Positions 7,998 to 16,607 of a stretch of 16,607 bases of DNA are shown piece by piece. The position numbers and the translations under genes were made by a program. Location of the stretch: positions 3,031,317 to 3,047,923 of the forward strand of contig JAHNZQ020003150.1 of assembly GCA_019155205.2 (NCBI GenBank), given 5' to 3'. The DNA comes from Gracilaria vermiculophylla. Lineage: Eukaryota; Rhodophyta; Florideophyceae; Gracilariales; Gracilariaceae. Each line of letters begins with the position of its first letter. Within the stretch, counting starts at the first letter, position 1. A model generated the notes under the pieces. The model made no database searches and was not told where the DNA came from. It saw only the letters and a list, made by a program, of their open reading frames with translations.

Positions 7998-9909
7998 AAT
8001 ATACGTTTTCCTGTCGCGAACGACACAGCGGCCTGTGAGGACATACGTATCGGCCATCCAGTCTTACTTCGCCTCCGTTTGGACACCCGAACTCTACTCG
8101 AAGATCGTGCGGCGACCCTCGACGGCACAGACTACAGCCTCGATATTCTTCCAACTACTAAAGGTGGGCGAATCAGCCGCATCATGATGGCTCGCCTCAA
8201 CAGTGGGGGCTACGACCATGCTGACGGCCCGTCTATGGTGGACCCTGACCGACCGGAGGTCAACTACTTCCGTGCATGCGCAGAAGAGGACCCGATGGGG
8301 GATCCTTCCCTGCTATACCCTATCGACTCGAACCAGCACGAGGACATCAGGACTAAAGCGGACGACATGCAAACAGCCGCCCACAAGGCAGGGCTTTCCG
8401 AATCCAATCGTTCCAAACTCTCGAAGCTGTTGGCCGACCACATGGACATCTTCCGTACGTCCTTCTCATTCGGACCGCCGGCACACTCGCCTTCGCTCAT
8501 GATCGAGCTGAGCAAGAACACAAAGCCCGTCAAGGTCCGCATCCACCGGTACACGCAGGAGCAACGATAGTTCCTTCAAGACTTTTTGAACTATCTCGTC
8601 CGTCATGGCCTCGTGTACCCAAACGCAACGTCTAAATGGGCTTATGCGCCGCTCCTTGTGCCAAAACCTGGCGCCCTATTCCGGTTCACTGTGTACCTGC
8701 GGCCGGTCAACAAGTACACTCTACCGTACTTGTTTCCAAGGCTCCTCATTGGAAAAGAGCTGCCCAAACTGGCTGAGTCGAAATATTACGCCAACTTCGA
8801 CTCCAATCACAGCTACTGGCAGCTGGCGTTGGCACCCCTGTCGCAGGAGTGTCAATCTTTTATCACGTCGGATGGGAATCTCACGCCGACACGCGTCCTG
8901 CACGGGACGACCACTGCGGTCACTTACTGCCCATCCTCACTCACGGCAATAATCCCCGACGAGCTTAAGGACAAAATCTTCATCTGATTGGACGGCGTAC
9001 TAATCCAAGCTGCTACTACCGAAAGTCTCTTGGAGTCCATTCGGTCATTCCTCGCCTTGTGCATGGAGTACAATCTCAAGCTGCACCCCGGCAAGTGCAC
9101 CATGTTTGCGACGGAGATCCACTAGTGCGGTCGATTGCTGTCTTTGAAGGGCATCCGGTATGATCCACGTCGGAGGAAAGGCTTGCTGTCGATGGAGCCG
9201 CCGACAACCGGCGCCCGGCTGCAACAGTTCGTGTGTGCCATGCAATTGGTAAAGCAGGGTATTCCTCACTTAACTGACCTCGTAGCACCGCTCCAGGAGT
9301 TCATGGAACGCATCTATGGCCATGTGGGCAAGCGAACCAATCGTGCCGTCTCCCGTGTCAGCCTCGTCCACCTCGATTGGGATGAGACCAAACTGGACGC
9401 ATTCGCCGCCTGTCAGCATTCAATCGCACATCACGTCAAGCTCGCCCACAGCGACGGCAACCAACGCCTGTGCCTGTATGCCGATGCATCCGATACGGTT
9501 TGGTCTGGGATCAATACGCAAGTCCCACAGGAAGACGTCCACAAGGACCATGCAGCGCAACGTTAATCTCCACTCGCGTTCCTCTCCGGCCGCTTCTACG
9601 CGACACAACCCGTCTGCTCAGTCTTGGAAAAAAAGGCCTATGCAGTGTTGACCACATTGGACCGCATGCACTGGATCGTCGCCACATTTGACGGCTTCGA
9701 CATGTATACGGAGCACAACAACCTCAAATTCCTATTTGACCCCAAGTCTGTGGTCCTTGATTTTTCGGCCACGTCAATGCGCAAGGTACTCCGATGGGCC
9801 GTGCGCCTCAGCATGTACAATTACACATGATACCACATTAAAGGCGACAAAAACGTCTGCGCCGACCTCATGTCCCGTTGGCCGACGACTCTGACAACGG
9901 TGCGCCATA
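7998..9909 (+). pseudogene. pol: Protease tail, reverse transcriptase and RNase H of the gypsy polyprotein, broken
   Basis: The reading continues in the gag frame through stops at 8568 (TAG), 8985 (TGA), 9123 (TAG), 9564 (TAA) and 9828 (TGA). The protease tail runs to about 8200. Reverse transcriptase begins near 8590: a LLVPKPG block, then LRPVNKYT, then the motif A Asp in YYANFDSNHSYWQL (Asp at 8799). The FITSDG and TPTRVLHGTT blocks follow near 8860-8910. The catalytic LDD is destroyed: the preceding Trp is TGA and the second Asp is Gly (8991-8996 read Asp-Gly). RNase H shows its first Asp in LYADASD (9483), a Glu in the EKKAYAVL helix near 9630, and Asp changed to Glu in YTEHNN (9711). 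It ends with ADLMSRW near 9870. The enzyme copied element RNA into DNA in the parent element and cannot do so here. Confidence 0.88.
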
Positions 9910-11422
9910 TTGTCTGCGTGCCAGAGCTCCCGTCGTCTTCCGCTGCCGACTTCGAATGGCCCTCCCGTACAGCCCTTTCGAAGGCCCAACATAACCATGC
10001 CGAGTCACGTCCTGCCGGTCTCACGCTCAACGACTACCTCTGGACGTATACCAACACCGGTGCCGTCTGGGTTCCCGACAACGCCGATGACATTCAACTT
10101 CGCCTTTGAATCATTGCACATACTGGTCCTTCTGGTCATCGCGGCAGCGGCTCTACCAAAACGTTGCTCTCAACGTCCTTTAAATGGTCTCCCCTTCTCG
10201 CGGACATCCGTCCATTCCTTTGTGCTTGCATCCACTGCCTATCGACAGTTGGAGGGGAAACGATACCACGCCCTTTTGTTCCAGCCATCCACGGCACCAA
10301 GGCCAACGACGTGCTATAGTTTGACTACATAGAACTCGGGCCTGGACAGACCGGCGAGAAGTATGTGCTCATGTTGTATGACGACCATTCGGACTACAAG
10401 TGGTTCTACACCTTCCCCAATAACAATGCGGAAAACACCGCGTGGATATTATAGACTGGTGCGCAGCCCTCGGGGTCCCTAACGGCCTCCTGTTCGACGG
10501 CCCTACCCATTTTAAGAATATTGTCCTCCGTCTGGTCACGAAGGACCTAAAAGTGCCCCACCACTTCACTCTTCCATACTGCCCGTGGAGCAATGGGGCC
10601 GTGTAACGCCTCGGCAAGGAGTTGATCCATGTCGTCCGTTCAGCCCTGTCTGGACTCAAGATGCGCACAACCGAATGACCTGATCTTCTTCCGATCTTCA
10701 CCTCCGTCTTGAACAATTCCTCCTCTCCGTCTCGCAGGAATGATTGTACAATTACGGCCTTCCTTGGTCGTGAGCCAACACCGCCTATCAAGACGTTCAT
10801 GCAGTCCTCGACTGCAAAGCCTGTGACGCCGACCGAAGCGCAGATAAAGCACGACGTCAACACCAAGTATCAGATCCGGATCCGCGATGCAATCCACCCC
10901 CTCGCCCAGGTCACTTTGGCTAAACGTCGGGAGCAGTCCCGCGCATCCTCCTAGCAAGGAAAGCTTCCGAACTTCGAAGAAGGGGACTTTGTACTTGTGG
11001 CACGAGATGGTTTTTGTGCAGGAGACACGTTACTTCTCCCCTTGGGTGGTCCGCGTAGTGTCATTAAAGCGCTCAACGACTTGGTCTATCAAGTCGAATA
11101 TCTTTGCCCCGGCCATTTAGATGACATGCACGTGACCGGTCTCAAGTTCTACCGAGACGATGCAATCAACGAGCGAGCGCTCATGGATCACGTGTTGCAG
11201 TCCGAACTAGGCATGCCGGTCCCCCGTCTAATGAGCTTTGCAGACAGTCCTGATGGTGTCTAAGTTGTCGCCAACTGGAAAAGCCTTTACACCTCTGAAG
11301 ACTTAGTCGAGCCTTTGCTCAATGTCTTCGAAGACGACACGGCGATGGACCAGCGTTTGCTACAGCGCAAATCCATCCCCGACAACCTGGTCGCCATAGC
11401 TCGCGCCGCGCTGGCTCTTTGA
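9910..11422 (+). pseudogene. pol: Integrase and chromodomain-like C-terminus of the gypsy polyprotein, broken
   Basis: A spacer runs to a TGA at 10107, followed by the HHCC zinc-binding domain: His at 10119 and 10137, and a Cys-Ile-His-Cys pair near 10230. The catalytic core has its first Asp in FDYIELG (10323, just after a TAG at 10317). A frameshift near 10440 moves the frame from 3 to 2. The second Asp is in FDGPTHF (10496). The Glu that should follow 35 residues later is TAA (10604-10606), within SNGAV-stop-RLGKEL. Further stops lie at 10676, 10952 and 11261. A GDFVLVARDG block (about 10982-11011) and a GPRSVIKALND block near 11050 follow. A chromodomain-like tail (ANWKSLYTSEDLVEPL) runs to TGA 11420-11422. 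Integrase inserted the parent element into DNA, and the tail may have guided site choice in chromatin. Confidence 0.85.
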
Positions 11423-11499
11423 TAGACAGGAGAGTGGCACTGTGCCTTGAGTGCACAGTTACCAAGTCCGTACCAGCCTAGATGTTTTTCGACGTATAA
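11423..11499 (+). other. Short 3' non-coding tail of the gypsy element
   Basis: Between the pol stop and the 3' LTR there is no reading frame. A purine-rich AGACAGGAGAG lies near 11424-11434, about 65 bases before the LTR. That is further than a polypurine tract normally sits, so this is only a candidate. Confidence 0.4.
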
Positions 11500-11759
11500 C
11501 AACGCAATTGGACGTCGTACAGTTTCGTGGTCTTCTAGCCGACCCGTCTTTGCCTGAGATAGGGTTTTAGCTTTAGGTTTTAGACCTCGGCTCGCAGCCT
11601 CCTGATGTCTCCCGTCCGAGGGGGGCATCAAACGCACTTGATCACCTCACTGATGCCGATTCACCGAGCTTTTTCAGTAAAACCTTTACCTTCCGACTTG
11701 GTAGACTCCCGGACTCTCGAGAGACTAGGCCCCACACCCAACCTACTTAATGTGCCACA
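11500..11759 (+). repeat. 3' LTR of the gypsy element
   Basis: It matches 6369-6627 end to end. The start reads CAACGCAATTGG where the 5' LTR reads TGACGCCATTGG, so the TG has changed to CA by two transitions. It ends TGTGCCACA. The number of differences between the two LTRs suggests an old insertion. Confidence 0.85.
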
Positions 11760-12060
11760 CCCCCCCTCCCCCCGCCCCCTCCCACGCTCTCCCTCCTCTT
11801 GCTGCGCCCCGGCCGTGCGGCGCCGCTTGGAGAGCGGCGCTCGCGGCACGGAGGGATATGGCGCTTGCACACGCTGGTCTGGCCCGCGGGTGGCGCACGC
11901 GTGTGCGCTGGCCTCGTTTCACGTGCGCCACGCGTCGTCGGCTGCCACGCTGCTTTCCAGTGTTTTAGCGCATGCTCTGCTTGTTGGCGCCGATGGCCAA
12001 TTTGCTGCTCGGCGGCGGCTTGTACCTTATGTCTGTCGCCCCTCTGCTTGGACGCTTCCT
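11760..12060. other. GC-rich, CpG-rich block beside the 3' LTR
   Basis: A run of almost pure C (about 11759-11784) is followed by about 270 bases with many CpG and GCGC steps, unlike the AT-rich DNA beyond 12150. Several frames are open on both strands, as expected in GC-rich DNA. The pyrimidine run makes Pro- or Gly-rich translations that I do not trust as coding. Its origin is not clear. Confidence 0.4.
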
Positions 12061-12148
12061 TTTTTGCGAGCTCTTGAGCACTACTGTTCATCGTGCACTG
12101 AATTATAGTTCCCATTACAATGCCGTAGAAAGATCCTTCTGTTGCCAA
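11880..12148 (-). CDS. Possible small minus-strand gene fragment with an IQCTMN-AQEL motif
   Basis: A minus-strand frame starts at an ATG complementary to 12146-12148 and stays open to about 11747. The first 70 or so residues look plausible: a short hydrophobic start, then a Glu/Gln/Lys-rich stretch likely to be helical. The remainder is a Gly/Arg-rich reading of the C-tract and is doubtful, so I end the call near 11880. The motif IQCTMN-x2-AQEL recurs in a second minus-strand frame at 14153-14389. Repetition of the peptide, not just the DNA, favours a real coding ancestor. I do not recognise the family. Confidence 0.3.
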
Positions 12149-12215
12149 TTGTTTTTAAAAAAAAGGCACAAAGCTGCATGCCCACGGCAACCGCCTGCAC
12201 ATTTGGGTCCGTTCA

Positions 12216-14168
12216 ATCACTGCCGAATCTGTGAACCGTCATTTCTTCATTGAAAAATATCATCTATGCAGAACAAAGCGACAGCTCTGGATTGACACAC
12301 ATACACTGTTTCAAAAACATACCACATGCTGCCATCTCTCAAAAAAATAAGTACCAAACATTCACCGTATGCCCACAAAAATCGCTTTCAAAAAAAAAAA
12401 AACTTTTTCATAAACATTTGTTCTTTCCGAATATGTTTTTAACTTGGAGACGTTCAATAGTGTATTTTTGAATTCTTTTTGCTGTGTAACGCTAATGCAA
12501 CGTTTTGGCATCGAAGAGATGTGCAGTACGTCTCAAAAGTATAGGACAGTGCAAAAGCGCTCCTAAATATCGAGTGTTGCTCACAGTAGCCATCTCTCTC
12601 CGTTAAAACCTTCAAAAACGCGTTTCAAGAGTATTGGAAATTTGGAACTCGTGCGTGATTATTTTTGCAACACGTTGCTTTTTTTCTCCGAAAGACAAAG
12701 TATCTTCTAAACTGACAGCTTGTACCACAATAATTAAAACAGTACTTGAGTTCTTGGCCAGTACTCTTATTTTATGTACCATTCTTTTAAATATTTACTT
12801 TAATATAAACATAAACATTTGTTAGTAACCTAATAATGCTCAGATGCAACAATAATCATGTTATTTTGCGAGTATATTATCCCATGAATGTATTTTGCAT
12901 TAAACAAACGAATGAATAGAACGATACGTTTACAAAAAATAAATAAAATAGTAATGAACAACGATTGAGAATTATTTTAATTCATTAAAACCGAACAAAC
13001 GTTTCTTTCGGAAGGTGTAAACAATCAAAATATGATTTAACGGCGTGCATTGAGCATTAATAAAAAGACAGCTGCGATCAAAATGTATTAAATACAGATA
13101 AAAACTTTGACTGAGCTTATAATTGGTGTTTCACATATTACGATCGTGAGCAAAAAAGATCACCAAAATTTGAATATCGAAAAATTGTATTGGAGCTTAT
13201 GCAATGTTATGCACTACACTCTCGATGTGAACAACTGCATATGGAGCCTTTTTACTGAGCATTATAAACAAACGCATGAATAGAACGATACGTTTACAAA
13301 AAAAAAAAAAAAATTGTAATGAACAACGATTGAGAATTATATTAGTTCATGAAAACGAACAAACGTTTCTTTCGGAAGCTGTAAACAATCAAAATATGAT
13401 TTGACGGCGTGCATTGAGCATTAATAAAAAGACAGCTTCGATAAAATTGTATTAAATATAAATAAAAACTTTGAGTGAGCTTAAAATTGATGTTTCACAT
13501 ATTCCGTTCGTGAGCAAAAAAGATCACCAAAATTTGAGCATCGAAAACGTATATTGGAGCTTATGCAATGCTATGCACTACACTCTTGATGTGAAAAACT
13601 ACATATAAAGCCTTTTTACTAAGCATTATGAACTCAAAACGGTTTACAAATGCTTCCACACATCCTTTTTCAAACTTTTACATATCTTATCAGTAATTTA
13701 AAATGGTTATTGGCTAGAATAAGGTTGCCGTTTAGTAGTCTATATCAATGAAAAACGTTGTTCTGTTGCTATTCATTAATGCGACGCAGTCACTTACGCG
13801 TTTGGTTCATTTAAATTCCTCTGAAAATGAATAAGATGTACTCATTAGAATGGTCTTTGGCCATTTAAGGCCATTCTGAACAGGTTTTGATCAAAGCAAA
13901 AGTGTTAGAAATAACGCAAAAACTGGGAGTTCTTTAATAATTGAACGATGGAGAAACGCGATGCAAAAGTGTTGAATTAGTGTGATTTTGTACACAAAAG
14001 CAAAAATCAACTACTGAAGAAGGAAAAATGAAATTTGAAAGTGAAATGTCTTACAATAATGAAACGGGTTTTCAACTTGGAGGTTTTTGAGAACTGATTT
14101 TGGTGGCACCATAGTACTAAAAACGATGATTTTCATCAAAAAGCCAGGTGTCCTATACTTTTGTTACA
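12216..14168. repeat. Composite AT-rich Tc1-related repeat, copy 2
   Basis: It matches copy 1 from 3888. It has the same flank, a TA at 12302-12303 followed by CACTGTTTCAAAAACATACC at 12304, the last codons of a minus-strand Tc1 transposase (about 12460-12515, reading SMPKRCISVTQQKE), and then the inward-facing terminus CAGTACGTCTCAAAAG at 12521. The second unit extends to about 14168, where GTCCTATACTTTTGTTACAG resembles an outward-facing Tc1 terminus. From 13640 on it matches the third copy at about 16276-16607. It contains no transposase and would depend on one made elsewhere. Confidence 0.6.
12898..13623 (+). repeat. Tandem duplication of a 362-364 bp unit inside copy 2
   Basis: Unit 1 (12898-13259) begins CATTAAACAAACG and ends TTTTTACTGAG. 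Unit 2 (13260-13623) begins CATTATAAACAAACG and ends TTTTTACTAAG. They match throughout with scattered differences. An A-rich run is longer in unit 2 (about 13298-13313). Copies 1 and 3 have a single unit here, so the duplication is specific to copy 2. Confidence 0.85.
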
Positions 14169-14189
14169 GAATTTAGCTGACATACATTA

Positions 14190-14390
14190 TATTGTTCGAG
14201 AACGTCTTGTACAGTACTTCTTTTGCACATCTGCTCGGTTGCTGCATTTCCTGGGAGCTCTTGTGCCTTAATGTTCATCGTACACTGAATTAAAGTTTCC
14301 ATTTCAATAGAGAGTTTCAACAACTCAACGAAAGGAAAATCGTGGGTAGCGTGGCATGTCACGTATGACATGAGGCCGGTCTGAGCCAAG
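14190..14390 (-). pseudogene. Second copy of the IQCTMN-AQEL fragment
   Basis: The minus-strand frame 14153-14389 (78 codons) contains IQCTMN-x2-AQEL, then Ala-x2-Gln and a Val-Gln...Glu-Gln spacing that also occurs in the frame at 11880-12148. At DNA level the best-matching part is about 14248-14310 against 12065-12125. The sequence before the motif differs between the two copies. It is short, with no recognised domain. It may be a remnant of the same gene or repeat that copy 2 of the composite repeat now separates. Confidence 0.35.
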
Positions 14391-14399
14391 CCGACCTAG

Positions 14400-14805
14400 A
14401 ATTTCTACCGGTAAATCGTTCAGATAGGCTCTGTACTGAAAACATTTTCTATGCGATCTGCTCTACATGCCAGCCCAGCCCCACCGCTCACGCTGCTTGA
14501 AACGCTTTATTTCGGCAGTCATGCGGTGAGCGTCTGTCTTCGTGAAATGCGCAGTTTTTAACATGCCGGGCTGAGTCGTTCAGTGCGTGATAGCAAGAAC
14601 CTAACGAGCACTCTTCCTTGTCAGCGGCTGCTAGGGTACTGTCATACGACACCCCTCCGTTCCTCTCCCCTTTCACTTCTACAGCCAGCGAAGAAATGGC
14701 CGCCAGTGAAGCTTCTTACCTTCCTTCCCTTCGTCCCCATAGACAGTCGCTGCCACCCGGCGCTTCCATCCCGACTATAAACTTTCCTCGTGCGGCGAAG
14801 CGAAG
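14400..14805. other. Unassigned moderately GC-rich stretch
   Basis: This segment is more GC-rich than its surroundings and has a pyrimidine-rich part (about 14640-14760) and a TATAAA at 14776-14781. Short open frames exist on both strands, but none has a motif or a match elsewhere in the window. It ends where the transposase remnant begins. It could be host non-coding DNA or another old element. I see nothing decisive in it. Confidence 0.3.
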
Positions 14806-15385
14806 CCCCGTAATTTCATGTAAATATCAATAAAAGCAATTTCAGTTGTTTCTTTCTTAGAGATTTCAGCCCAAACCAATGACAAATGCTCCAGTTATAT
14901 ACGTGGATGTAAAAGTTTTCTTTTCTTTTTTCAGACCATGCAAATAATATTCAAAGCAATCTGGTCCGCTCAAAGCGCACATCTCCGCATCCGAGAATGT
15001 AACATTTTTCCGTTCGGTATTCCAGCCAGTCATTCGAGCAAAGCATGAAACGCGATTTTTCTGACTGTGGTCCCATTAAATGAATGTTTCCTTCAAGTTG
15101 ACTAACTGATACTAAAGTATTTGCTTGATTGCACGCCAAATCGTTGCTTTAGAGAATTTTTACGGAAACCTTTTTGCAATCTTCGTGCACAACGCACTTT
15201 TTCGCGATAGACAGCGCTTGATATGCCTCTAATCAACTGGATGTAGACGTTTCGGGCGTTTAGTGGAACTTTAAAATCTACATTAAGTTGGATTTAATAG
15301 AAAAGATGCTATGTAATGACGCCAACGAACAAGGTGTTTAGCAATATTAAACACGTTTTGTTCTTCTTCTTTATACTCGAGGATT
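14806..15385 (-). pseudogene. Heavily decayed Tc1 transposase of a second lineage
   Basis: No long reading frame survives, but the minus-strand translation shows Tc1 transposase order across frames and stops. From high to low coordinates: an IAKHL helix-turn-helix piece followed by YIASFLLNPT (about 15350-15300); KRPKRLHPVD and RHIKRCLSRKSALCTRKIAK (about 15265-15160); a KATIWRAIK second helix-turn-helix (about 15145); NVTFSDAEM with the first catalytic Asp and SGPDCFEYYLHGLKKEKK (about 15005-14920); and WAEISKKETTEIAFIDIYM (about 14865-14810). The match stops near 14806, so the second and third catalytic residues are gone. The wording differs from the transposase at 5240-6237, so this is a separate and older lineage. 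Its right terminus may be the TGTCCTGTACTTTTG at 15449. Confidence 0.75.
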
Positions 15386-15448
15386 TAGTGTTGTTCGAAA
15401 AGCGAAAGAAGACTTCCAGTCTCTACTACTGCAGTAAACTACGGAATG

Positions 15449-15571
15449 TCCTGTACTTTTGAAATGCGTTTATATGGGTTTTAGCGAATAGGGGGCAATA
15501 GAAGGAAAAAGCCATATTTTGGTGCACTTTTAGAGTATCCTATATTTTCAAAAACGCACTGCACATATAGT
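15449..15571. repeat. Tc1-type terminus fragments
   Basis: GTCCTGTACTTTTGAAATGCG at 15449-15470 and GTATCCTATATTTTCAAAAA followed by CGCACTG at about 15536-15562 both resemble the outward right end of the Tc1 element at 5083-6363. Read inward on the minus strand, the second begins CAGTGCGTTTTTGAAAATAT. The next CA-TA-TA bases lead straight into a left-facing terminus at 15572. No coding sequence lies between them. Confidence 0.55.
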
Positions 15572-16607
15572 GCCACTCAAAAGTAAAGTACATAACACCC
15601 ATAAAGCTCGCCAAAGTATGCAACTTCGACTATTGATAGAATATTTTAAAATCAAGCGTACACATCACGTTGTATTTTTTCCCCAAAACAACATTACATT
15701 TACTACTTTAAATTTTGTAACACAAAGCATTAAATGATTTCTTAAATCTAGGCGTTTTTTCTCATTTTTATACTACTATGCTAAATTTTAACTATAATAC
15801 TAACACAACGTTTTATGCATAGCTTAATAATCAACTTTAATGATTGGCATAAATTTATACAACACTTTCATTCTTGTGATGTATTTTGCACTAAAGTTTC
15901 AGTTACGAGAACGATCCGTTTACCAGAAAATAAACAAAATGGTGATGGTAATTGCTTATGAACGTTTCTATGTTCATAAAACTGAACAAAAGTTCTATTG
16001 AAAAGCGTTATATAAACAAAACAAGATGCCGAAGTGTTATATAAGCACGGAAGAAAAAAGATAGCTGCGGAAAAAAACTATTTTAAGATTGAGTAAAACT
16101 TTTGATTTTAGTGTTGTGCACTGCTTTACTTATTTTTATCATAAGCAGAAAAGGAGGAAACAAAAGTTTAGTATAGTAAATTTCTATTATAGCTTATTTT
16201 ACGGTCTGGACTGCACTTTTGATGAAATGAGCTACGTACAACAAACTTTTGTAGTAAAAATTTTAGACTCAAGACGGCTCTCAAATGCTTTCACACGCAA
16301 CTTTTTAAAAACTTTAACATATTTTGCCAGAATTGTAAAATGGTTTTTTATCAAGATAGCGCGGAAGTATAGTACTTTACAGTAATGAATAACATGTATT
16401 GCCGATTAGAAAGTTATTCCACGCAATTACTTGCGTGTTTAATTTTTATTAAATGCCTTTGAAAATGAATAAGATGTACTCTTTAGAATGATTTATGGCA
16501 ATTACAGGTTTTCATCTTAAAATATTTTACAAAAGAAGTATTTGAAATAGCGCGAAAGCTATAAATATTTTAAATATTGGACGTGAGAGAAACGCGATGC
16601 AAAAGCG
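15572..16607. repeat. AT-rich Tc1-related unit, copy 3, running off the window
   Basis: The unit starts with AGTGCCACTCAAAAGTAAAG, a diverged form of the terminus at 4412 and 12521. It follows the same order as the second unit of copies 1 and 2. Clear anchors are AGAACGATCCGTTTACC near 15908, TGAAAATGAATAAGATGTAC near 16460 (matching 13822) and GAGAAACGCGATGCAAAAG at the window end (matching 13952). It is the most diverged of the three copies. A 98-codon frame at 16089-16385 is not kept in copy 2 and is probably not a gene. Confidence 0.6.

Larger units (their letters stand above)
6369..11759 (+). mobile_element. Ty3/gypsy LTR retrotransposon, complete length but inactivated
   Basis: Two LTRs of about 260 bp (6369-6627 and 11500-11759) enclose a leader, one gag-pol coding span and a short 3' tail. 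The domain order is gag with zinc knuckle, protease, reverse transcriptase, RNase H, integrase, chromodomain-like tail. Integrase after RNase H is diagnostic of Ty3/gypsy and excludes copia. Total length is 5.4 kb. No matching 5-bp target duplication is visible: the left flank is TACAG and the right flank is a run of C. No clear primer-binding site follows the 5' LTR. The coding frame carries about a dozen stops and one frameshift, so the copy is dead. The protein wording resembles oomycete elements as I remember them. Confidence 0.9.

Noticed and set aside
11605..12108. 167-codon plus-strand frame across the 3' LTR end and GC-rich block
   Set aside because: It starts inside the LTR and runs through the C-tract as Pro/Arg/Ser-rich sequence. 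Openness is explained by base composition.
14829..14834. AATAAA read as a polyadenylation signal, with TATAAA at 14776 as the start of an LTR or transcription unit
   Set aside because: The bases fall within the minus-strand Tc1 transposase remnant (complement of the IAFIDIY block), so the signal is a by-product of old coding sequence.
16089..16385. 98-codon plus-strand frame
   Set aside because: It lies in repeat copy 3, its translation is low-information and Phe/Lys-rich, and the matching part of copy 2 is not open.
1..16607. tRNA, rRNA and CRISPR features
   Set aside because: I saw no cloverleaf-type boxes, rRNA core sequences or regularly spaced direct repeats.

Overview
The window looks like repeat-rich nuclear DNA from a eukaryote, most likely an oomycete or similar protist. 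It contains LTR retrotransposons, Tc1/mariner elements with TA target duplications, AT-rich intergenic DNA and no bacterial-style operon. The host assignment is an inference: the large Ty3/gypsy element at 6369-11759 has a one-frame gag-protease-RT-RNase H-integrase layout whose RT, RNase H and integrase wording resembles what I know from oomycete (Saprolegnia/Aphanomyces/Phytophthora-type) elements. I see no intact cellular gene, no rRNA, no tRNA and no CRISPR array.

Layout, left to right. 1-742 is the GC-rich 3' end of an LTR element's internal region, ending in a polypurine tract. 743-1845 is a head-to-tail pair of about 550-bp LTRs. 1846-3809 is a broken gene of unknown family, readable on the + strand through several stops and frameshifts and split by a 294-bp LTR-like promoter block (3142-3435) that carries a phased heat-shock-element array and a TATA box. 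3888-5082 is the first copy of a composite AT-rich repeat with Tc1-like inverted termini. 5083-6363 is a decayed but almost full-length Tc1/mariner element with TA on both sides.

6369-11759 is a complete-length but dead Ty3/gypsy element: a 259-bp 5' LTR, a leader, gag-protease, RT-RNase H, integrase, a chromodomain-like tail and a 260-bp 3' LTR. Its coding span 6786-11422 stays in one frame with in-frame stops until a single frameshift near 10440. The RT and integrase active sites are both hit. 11760-12148 is a GC-rich block with a possible minus-strand reading frame. 12216-14168 is the second copy of the composite repeat and includes a 362-bp tandem duplication. 14190-14390 holds a second copy of a short minus-strand peptide motif. 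14806-15385 is a heavily decayed minus-strand transposase of a second Tc1 lineage. 15449-16607 holds abutting Tc1-type termini and a third copy of the AT-rich unit, which runs off the window.

The region reads as a graveyard of nested and tandem transposons. The least explained item is the 1846-3809 pseudogene, which is not obviously a transposon protein. The heat-shock-element promoter block inside it is the clearest regulatory signal.
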